A DNA stretch of 21,849 nucleotides, taken from assembly GCA_009602725.1 (NCBI GenBank), contig WELB01000064.1, positions 10,622-32,470 of the forward strand, written 5' to 3'. The translations under genes and the position numbers were made by a program. Below are positions 7,260 to 14,280 of this stretch, piece by piece. This DNA is from Spirogloea muscicola. Taxonomy: Eukaryota > Streptophyta > Zygnematophyceae > Spirogloeales > Spirogloeaceae. Under the pieces are notes generated by a model. That model was not told the DNA's origin. It worked only from the letters and a program-made list of their open reading frames with translations, and made no database searches. The stretch's first letter is position 1. Every line of letters begins with the position of its first letter.

Positions 7260-8440
7260 CGTGTATTTGAAACAAACGAAGGCCAAATGGCCAAGTACAA
7301 AGGCAAGCACATCTAAGACCTACATAACCTACAGCAGAATGACCCGCTCAGTAACCGCGGGTCAAAACATGAAGGTCGCTAATCGATGCCTGAATACTAG
7401 AGGTCAGATAAGAAGCCCTTCTGCCACCAATTAGAGCTCGCCCAGCTTTCTGGTGCAAGGCATTAGCCTGGGCACGCTGCAAACAGGCCGAAACTCGTCG
7501 TCGCAAGAAAGACAGATATGCAGCTGGCAAGCACAGCACCGGGAACACATCTGCACGTCGTGTGTAGCCTAGATTGGCAATGTTGTGGAGGAGGGTGTGG
7601 AAACGCGGACCCAGACAGCCAAAGGTGTCAACTGCAGCTGGCAGGAGCTGATCGCACTGGGGGTAGTCGGAGTAGTGCTGTAGCTTTCTCTGCTCTGCAA
7701 TGCCCACTGCGTGGCCAGCGATTTGTGTCGATGCTGGACCTTTGTACGCCGCCGTAACAACCACGTCGACCAGGGCCTGTGGTCCTCCACCAGGTTGCAC
7801 GCCCACAATGTCAAGTGTGCGGCGATGATGACGTCCCTGGGCGTCCGTGGTAATCGGCATAAAATTGTTGACTTCTACGACCGCACGGTAGCCTGCGTCG
7901 CGCATCAAGCCCGCCAGGGCATCGCGGAGGAGGTTGTGGATGCCCACCACTTCTGGTCCTGTGGGGCATCTCAGCATGTGAGTGGCGAGCTCAGCACCCT
8001 CTGCACGGAAGCCACACCCGCACTGGCGCACCCCAACCAGGCAATTAGGTGGGAGGCCAAGGACGACGTCCGAAAGGCCTCGGAGCTGATGCTGAAGGCA
8101 TTGGCGACGGCGTGTGAGGTGATCCAATCCGTGGCACCAGGTGTGGCTAGAGGAGTAAGTCTTGCCAGGCTCCTTGGATTGTCCTGAATCTCTGGCAGCC
8201 TCCTCAACCTTCTGCGGCGCTCGTCTTCCATTGCCGTAACCAGTCTGGATTGTGCCCCTCTATCGGAAGCTTGGGCGAGGGTGGAGAATGGCGTGAGCAG
8301 GGGTTGGAGAGAGGGGAAAGAGCCGATGGCTGAGTCGCGGATGCTCCTCAGAGCCGCTTGAAAGGGGAAGGGGAGAGGGAGAGAGCGCGCGGAGCGCATG
8401 AATTGAACGGGAGGCAAATTCAAGCCAATGTATTGTTCAG
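7260..8440 (-). pseudogene. 5'-truncated LINE, C-terminal nuclease-like region (copy L4)
   Basis: This is the longest retrotransposon copy. On the minus strand the first part (about 8440-8070) reads as the linker after a reverse transcriptase (ARLTPLATPGATDWI, SHAVANAFSISSEAFR). A frame change near 8070 leads into LGLPPNCLVGVRQCGCG, a Cys/His cluster (CGCGF...THMLRC). A nuclease-like block follows: RTLDIVGVQ, ALVDVVVTAAYKG, EQRKLQHYSDY, VDTFGCLGPRF. The frame ends SDLHVLTRGY at 7348, followed by a ~90 bp 3' UTR ending AATACACG at 7260. The spaced Asp, Asp and E..K residues after a zinc knuckle recall the restriction-like endonuclease of CRE/R2/NeSL-type LINEs; this is inference from pattern. 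The RT domain is missing. Confidence 0.7.
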
Positions 8441-8591
8441 TCACAATCCAGTTCAGAAGAAGTCAGGCAGAGTAAACAAGGAGAGTGAGGGTGGGGAATG
8501 CGTGCGGGGGCGTGGCGGGCTGTTGCCCGGCTGGAGGCGCCCCCGGGAAGACGGGAAAAGCGTGGCGGTCTGCCCGGGCGAAGAAAGAAAT

Positions 8592-8914
8592 CGTGTATTA
8601 AAAACAAACGAAGGCCAAATGGCCAAGTACAAAGAAAGTGCGCGCCCATAGAGAAAGGGGGCCAGTACAAAGGCAAGCACATCTAAAGACGTACATCACC
8701 TACAGCAGCTTGACCCGGTCATGAATCCACGGGCAATACATAAAGGTCGCTAATTGATGCCTGAACACTAGATAGCAGATCGAAGCCCTTCTGCCACCAA
8801 CTAGAGCTCGCCCAAATTTCTGGTGCAAAGCGTTAGCCTGAGCACGCTGCAAATAGGCCGAAACTCGATGTCGCAAGAACGACACATATGCAGCTGGCAA
8901 GAACGACAGATATG
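8592..8914 (-). mobile_element. 5'-truncated LINE copy L5
   Basis: The minus strand reads PAAYVSFLRHRVSAYLQRAQ, NALHQKFGRALVGGRRAS, a frame change, then the 3' UTR ending AATACACG at 8592. The coding start contains a short internal duplication (CGTTCTTGCCAGCTGCATAT-like, 8879-8914). A ~27 bp insertion lies between two AGTACAAAG copies near 8626-8672. The 5' junction at 8914 passes directly into an inverted type A hairpin unit. Confidence 0.75.
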
Positions 8915-8940
8915 CAGGAGAGGGCGGTGGCTGGGATGGC
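8914..8940 (-). repeat. half hairpin unit at the LINE 5' junction
   Basis: On the minus strand CCCAGCCACCGCCCTCTCCT matches the right arm and tail of the unit at 5544-5590 base for base, and the next base begins the LINE. The left arm of the hairpin is missing or degraded (ATCCCAGCC). Confidence 0.75.
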
Positions 8941-9489
8941 TCTGTGGATTGTCCGCCTTGGTCCATATATGTCCAGTCAATCATTTGCACTTGCTGCATG
9001 TGGCAAAGCAGAGCATTCTCAAACGTATGGTGCAAAATGTTGATAACATAATCATGGCTATCTAGAAGTCGCAATAAAACGTATAGACTCTTGACGACGG
9101 GGACTTTTTGTCATGAATGTAGTCAGAAATGTAGAATCAATTGGTCGTCAAAAAGTCTGTCAATTTGCTAGAGGTAACATTCCAGTGACAATGGCGCACT
9201 TAAACAAGCTTATGTGGTCATCTCACAAGCACTAAGTCTTTGCCAGTCTACCTCTACAGGTCGTCTTTATTGTCATTGCAATGCCACAATTTAGCAGACT
9301 GGCATGTCCCATGTGTCTCACATAGTAGCGCCAAGTTGGAAGAGGCAAAGAGAAATTTCCAAAAGCGACTAGGCGCTGCAGCAATTGGAATACTGTGATT
9401 GCATCCCACTTAATGGTAATGTAGTGGAAGCTTTGAACCTTCGATAGGGAGCGCTTCGCGAGGCTGCATACGCATACATCATCCCCATT
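8941..9489. other. no gene seen
   Basis: AT-richer stretch between LINE copies. I see no open frame with protein-like composition and no copy of the window's repeat families. Confidence 0.4.
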
Positions 9490-9685
9490 TTGCTGGCGAA
9501 CTCTCTCGCCCAGGTGTATCGCAAGCACCTGTCAGTATCGCTGCAGCGGTTGATGGCACATGCGCTGCATCTGCGTGCTGTGGTCGCGCTTTGGCTGCAG
9601 CCTCTGGCTATAGACGCGGGATCCGCTACCCGGAGACTACTTTCCAGACCTGCGGCTGCTCACAGGGAATTGAGCACCCAGCCAC
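9490..9685 (+). mobile_element. LINE-like C-terminal remnant (family 2, copy P3)
   Basis: The plus strand reads NSLAQVYRKHLSVSLQRL, MAHALHLRAVVALWLQPLA, then GSATRRLLSRPAAA. It is the best preserved family 2 copy, aligning with 5294-5465 throughout and sharing the downstream path into a hairpin unit through TGTGTGCTTTGGCGCTTTC. At nucleotide level it is also alignable with the main LINE around GTCAG-TGTCTGCAGCG, which supports common ancestry. Confidence 0.6.
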
Positions 9686-9711
9686 TTGAGTCGCTGTGTG
9701 CTTTGGCGCTT

Positions 9712-9790
9712 TCTTGGCCCCCTCCGAAATCTGTTCATTTTTTCTGGGCTGGCCAAGCACAGCCAGCGCCCTCTACTAGAAGAGTTCTGT
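9712..9790 (+). repeat. hairpin repeat unit (type A)
   Basis: TTGGCCCCCTCCG-AATCTGTTCATT, then CTGGGCTGGCC and CACAGCCAGC (stem GCTGGC 9748-9753/GCCAGC 9762-9767), then CCCTCTACTAGAAG. Order and spacing match the unit at 5515-5590. Confidence 0.75.
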
Positions 9791-9859
9791 CCCCTCTTTT
9801 GCAGCGCGAGCGGAAGTTTGCGATCGCGTGCCTGGGATCGCCAGCGGCATCCGTTTCCT

Positions 9860-10375
9860 TGGTTGATGTAGTTGTGACGGAGGCGTACAAGAGTTCCGCA
9901 TCGACTCACATCGCTGGCCACGCAGTGGGAGGTGCAGAGCAGAGAAAGCTCCTATACTACTCTGACAAGCCCCGCAGTGATCACCTCCTACCAGCCGCAC
10001 TCGAGACTTTCGGCTGCATGGGTCCTCGCTTCCATGCCCTACTTGAGGATATTGCAAATCTGGGATTGCTCGACATGAGGATATGCTTCCAGCTCAGATG
10101 GGCACGCCGGCAGCCTACTTGTCATTCTTGCGACGTCGAGTGTCAGCTTGTCTGCAGCGAGCTCAGGCTCATGCGTTGCATCAGAAAGCTGGTCGAGCCT
10201 TAGCTGGTAGCTCAAGAGCTTGTCGATTGCCGTCCGCTATTCGGGCGTCAGTTAGCGACCTCTATGTGTCGACTCGTAGTTACTGAGCGGATCAGCTTAG
10301 CAGCAGGTGATGTACAGTTGTCAATGTGCTTGCCTTTGTACTTGGCCACACAGGCCCTCCATCTCTCAATACACA
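9860..10375 (+). pseudogene. 5'-truncated LINE copy L6 (subfamily B)
   Basis: The plus strand reads LVDVVVTEAYKSSASTHIAG, EQRKLLYYSDK, LETFGCMGPRFHALLEDIA. It changes frame near 10095 and continues PAAYLSFLRRRVSACLQRAQ, HQKAGRALAG to SDLYVSTRSY and TGA at 10284-10286. The 3' UTR differs from that of L1/L3/L4 after GTACTTGGCC (it continues CACAGGCCCTCCATCTC) and ends AATACACATTCC, defining subfamily B. The upstream half of the nuclease-like block is absent. Confidence 0.75.
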
Positions 10376-10427
10376 TTCCATTCATCTTTATCAGAACGAT
10401 GGACAGGGTCCAAAGGTGGCGCCTAAA

Positions 10428-10482
10428 CAAGAAGTGGTCCTCCCAAGGGGGGCAAGGGCTGTAAAAATCTAGCCCACACAGC
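10428..10482 (-). repeat. hairpin repeat unit (type B)
   Basis: Inverted unit beyond the 3' end of L6: AGAAGTGGTCCTCCCA, GGGGGGCAAGGGCT and AGCCCACACA (5 bp stem GGGCT/AGCCC). A GGACAGGGTCC sequence between the LINE end and this unit resembles the type A leader. Confidence 0.65.
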
Positions 10483-10544
10483 TATGCACGAGACTACAGC
10501 GGAGGGGAGCTTATTAAGCCCAAGTCTTTCCCCCTCCTAGAGGA

Positions 10545-10615
10545 GAAAGCGCGTCCCAAATGGAGAGCAGTGGCTGTGAGAGGCCAGCGCAATGAATGGA
10601 CAAGGTCTGAAAGGG
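10545..10615 (-). repeat. hairpin repeat unit (type A)
   Basis: On the minus strand CTTTCAGACCTTGTCCATTC is followed by GCTGGCCTCTCACAGCC and CACTGCTCTCCATTTGGGAC. It follows the 2562 and 5515 units through leader, stem and first part of the tail. Confidence 0.7.
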
Positions 10616-10917
10616 CCGGATGGCGCAAGAAGCAAGATCAGAAGAGCACTCATGCAGGTTGTACAAGGAAGCGAGTGACGTCACACGCGAGCGCACCACA
10701 TGTTTCGTGCTTACCACAGAGCTAGAGATACGACAATCTGCAGATGCAATCAGGCCGAGGTTACGCACGCCAGGAGCTCGGAGCATCAACAGCTCGGGAG
10801 ACTGAGGTCTGCTATGTGTGGCAGAATCTGCAGGTTTTCGGGATTACGGGTGGCCGAGAAGCTGCCAGGGGAAGCTTCTAGGCAACCACCACTCGCCCCC
10901 CGCCGTTGGCCGTAGCC
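10616..10917 (+). promoter_or_regulatory. upstream region of the glutathione peroxidase gene
   Basis: About 300 bp separate the last repeat unit from the GPX start codon, so the promoter should lie here. No TATA box is evident. The clearest element is the palindrome TGACGTCA at 10676-10683. Near the ATG the sequence becomes C/G-rich with a good initiation context (GTAGCCATGG). Confidence 0.5.
10676..10683. promoter_or_regulatory. TGACGTCA palindrome (CRE/TGACG-type bZIP site)
   Basis: Perfect 8 bp palindrome 235 bp before the GPX start codon. TGACGTCA is the core bound by CREB/ATF and TGA-type bZIP proteins. From memory, the Chlamydomonas GPX-homologous gene needs a CRE/AP-1-like 8 bp palindrome for induction by singlet oxygen, which makes this site a plausible oxidative-stress element. 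Its function here is inferred. Confidence 0.5.
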
Positions 10918-13213
10918 ATGGCCGCCAATCGCTGCTCCGCCGCCGCCGCCAGTCGCTGCGTCGCCGCCGCCGCCGCCGCCGCCGCGCCCCTCCTCCCGCC
11001 CTTGACACTGCTCCGGGCCCGCCGCTGCGAGCTCTTCCCCGGTGCCGCGCGCTTCCTGGCCCCCTCCGCCCCAGCTGCGAGCCCCCGGCGCCGCGCTGCC
11101 GAGAGGATGGTGTTCGGCCTTGGCGCCCGCGCGTCGTCCTCAGCAGTCGCCGAGAAGAATGTCCACGACTTCACTGTCAAGGTCAGCAGCGCGCATCCTC
11201 GCCCTGAGCTACTGATCTCCGAGAGCCAATTCGGGGCCCATTGATGTGCATTTGTTGTGGAATGAGGAACAACAGGATGCCGACCGCTTGTGACTCTGCC
11301 GAAGCCAGCTGTTACCTGCTTCTGTACATTGATCTAGAAAGTGTGTTGACCTGATTGGAACACTAGAGATGCTATCGGACTCTGCTGTAAGCCAGCTAGA
11401 ATATCCTTGTTTGCACACGTGCCAAAGCTAATTAGTGATCTGAGCCTGCAGGATATTGACGACAAGGAAGTGACTCTTGGTGACTACAAGGGCAAGGTGT
11501 TGCTCATTGTCAATGTCGCATCAGCCTGGTATGATCTGCAAATGAGGCCCCTGATATTGCAACCTAAACCCTAATGGAAGGGTACTGTCAGGGGCCTCTG
11601 GCAAGATAGAGGTCCCTTGGATTTGACCACTTTGTATGCGATATGAGTAGGCTTCACGATGCGCACAAGCAGTCAAACGTTAGAGTATCAAATTTTCCGA
11701 GTAGTAGCTAGAGATTCACAACACCTAATCCGGAGGATGCGACGTCATTGATCTATGAGCAGGTTTGAGCTTATTGCTGACACAGTTTCTGAGCACGTGT
11801 TTGCAGTGGACTGACTAAGAGCAACTACACGGAATTGACTGAGGTCTACAACAAGTATAAAGGCAAAGGTCTGGACTGCTCAAGCATGTGTTGTGCTCTG
11901 GCGGATAGTATGTGTTGTGCCAGTCTGAAGTATATAATAGGACTTGGCATTCCTTTGAATAATTACAAATAATGAACTAGTAGCTATGGAAGCCTGGGTC
12001 TTGGAATAATTGTCCTAAATCCATTCTTAAGCAGCTCTTGGTTTGGGTGTTCATAGGCCTTCACTCCCTCTATATAGCTGTCATGTAGGACCTGATGACT
12101 TGATCACTCTGCTGCAGATTTTGAGATTCTTGCCTTTCCATGCAACCAATTTGGGGGTCAAGAGCCCGGTGGACCACAGGAGATCAAAGAATTTGCTTGC
12201 TCGCGATACAAGGCCGAGTTTCCGCTCTTTGCTAAGGTTAGCATGACAGCTGCACCTTTCTCCCAAGAACTTCTGAAGTCCCTCTTTGTAAATGACGTCT
12301 CTCTCTGGTGTTTGTTGCTTCAAACATATCGGGCAAGTCATGTATGATGAGTTATGAGTCAGCACACAGCAAAGTACGTTGCACTGTCCAGTAGGAGCAC
12401 TGGTATTATAAGTAATTGGCTTTATACAAGAATACTCTGTCAGCCTTGCGCATACATTGTACCCACCGCAAAATATTTGTACATAAGATTGAGTAGCAGA
12501 TTGAGAACACATATGGAGACTCGCAAAGTGTGCTCCCCGCCCATGCAAGGAACAACCTGTCAATACAGCCCTATGATGCAGAATTAGAATACCTCTAACT
12601 CCTTCTCTTGCCATAATGAAGAAAACAAGGCTTGATTTTTTCTGATGTGACAAATGGCTCACAGATTGATGTGAATGGAGAGAATGCGGCTCCGCTGTAC
12701 AAATTCTTGAAGTCCCAGAAGGGAGGGGGCATCCTTGGAGAGGGCATCAAGTGGAACTTTGGAAAGTTTCTTGTTGATAAGGAGGGGAATGTTGTTGAGC
12801 GCTATGCTCCTACTACTTCACCTTCATCAATTGTGGTAGGTCATAATGGCCAGGATCCCTCACCATGTTGTCACTGTCTGATGAAAGGACAGAGATCCAA
12901 TGAAGATGTACAAAGTGTAGCAGCTATACTGTTGTGCATAGTACTGGAAGGAAATACCTTTCCAGAATTGACGGTGGGCAGATTTGAAGCATCTAGTTCT
13001 GGTCTGCACAACAGGCAAAAGTCCAGAAGCATCCCCATTGTCACCCCTACCATTGAAGAGTGTTGCAATGCTGCTGGGCGGAATGGTGTAGCAGAGAGGT
13101 GCCAGTGCTAATAGGGTGATGAGAGCAATATGGGGAAGGTCTTGTCTCACCTGCTGACGGAGAACTGTGAGTTTGTTTTGTGATTGCAGAAGGACATAGA
13201 CAAGCTGCTTTGA
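10918..13213 (+). CDS. GPX: glutathione peroxidase, plant/thioredoxin-type, organelle-targeted
   Basis: Reduces hydrogen and lipid hydroperoxides, probably using thioredoxin. Six exons: 10918-11181, 11452-11528, 11807-11868, 12118-12236, 12665-12835, 13190-13213. All introns are GT-AG and phases close to 238 residues ending KDIDKLL. Residues 1-79 are Ala/Arg-rich with few acids, fitting a chloroplast or mitochondrial presequence; the conserved domain starts at KNVHDFTVK (80-88). Catalytic residues fall at family spacing: Cys114 (NVASACGLT), Gln149 (GGQEPG), Trp204-Asn205 (IKWNFGKF). The position used by selenocysteine in animals is Cys here. Cys162 (EFACSRYK) matches the resolving Cys of plant thioredoxin-dependent enzymes, and FPCNQF (141-146) is also present. 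The Cys114 codon is split by intron 2. The ATG at 10918 has a good context, and no upstream ATG is in frame. Confidence 0.92.
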
Positions 13214-14280
13214 TCTGGGTCAAGCTGAGGTTGAGCAGTACTTTTCTGTATAGGGTGTTGAGGGCTATTTATTTTCCTGCTTGGGTTGACCAGCCCTTGG
13301 ACTTTCTGAATGTGACATTTTACCAGTATGTTGATACTATCATCATAACTTCTCGGCGGCGACAGCTCAAGCTCAAGCCAAAGTAAGGCCCGCCACGATC
13401 ATCATGGTCCTTGCATCTTGTTTCTTGCAGCATCCACCACCTCTGTCACTGTACAGCAAATTGACTGCTGTGAGAAGTCTCTTTGAATTGCCGCCTTGAT
13501 AATAGTGTTGCGCATATAGTAGACTTTTTGACACTGCTCCTCAGCACAAATGCCTAGTAAACAGATATCTCTACTAGCGGATGAGGGGCCTTCTTTGACG
13601 CTTTCTGAGATTGGTATTCCAGCGGCTGTTTGCACCTCTAGCAGTGGCACCGTGTGGCAGCCATCTGAAGACCTAAGTTATCAACCCTGGCATCTCAGCA
13701 GCTGTTTGCACTATACCGTAGCAGCAGTGGCTAGTGAAAGTCTTATTGCATTGGGGAGAATGCGTGTTTTTTAAGAGAAGTCTTATTGCATTGGGGGGTG
13801 CTCATGACATCTCATATATAGCCAGCTCTGACAGTCTGGGAGCAGCACATCCAAGACTGACTGCCATTGGAGCCGCAAGTCCAGCAAAATTTGCAAATTT
13901 GCAAGCTGCTAAAGAATGTGAAGGGGACTGTTTGGGCCAGGGTTTGGGCGGAGGACCCTGTGGAGGGTCCCTGATCATGATGGTTGAAAGTGTCCAATGT
14001 ATCAATGCAAATCAATGAGCTCGCATTCAGCACTACATGTTCTTCAAACAAGGACACAACTCGAAGACTTGAGTGTTCTGGGATGGCAAGGCGGTCAGCT
14101 AATCAAGTGCACAGGGGACAGGCAGTGAAACTCTTCCAAAAAGCACACTAATTGCAAGTAGCACGGTATTCCACACAGGAAGTGAAGCTATGGTGTTCAG
14201 TCAGGTCTGAATACGTCTTAGGAAAGAATAGGCTTGAGATGCCTTGCAGAGGCCAAATTGGCAGGGAAATGACCGGTCCA
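13214..14280. other. intergenic, convergent 3' ends
   Basis: Lies between the 3' ends of GPX (+) and the flavin oxidase (-). No gene recognised. A 19 bp direct repeat (AAGTCTTATTGCATTGGGG) occurs at 13738-13756 and 13778-13796, and a GGACCCTGTGGAGGGTCC palindrome lies near 13951-13970. Both 3' UTRs must end in this interval, but no clear TGTAA polyadenylation signal was seen. Confidence 0.5.

Noticed and set aside
12081-12662. 193-codon open frame on the minus strand
   Set aside because: It overlaps GPX exon 4 and intron 4 in antisense and has no recognisable domain; its length comes from the AT-poor exon complement.
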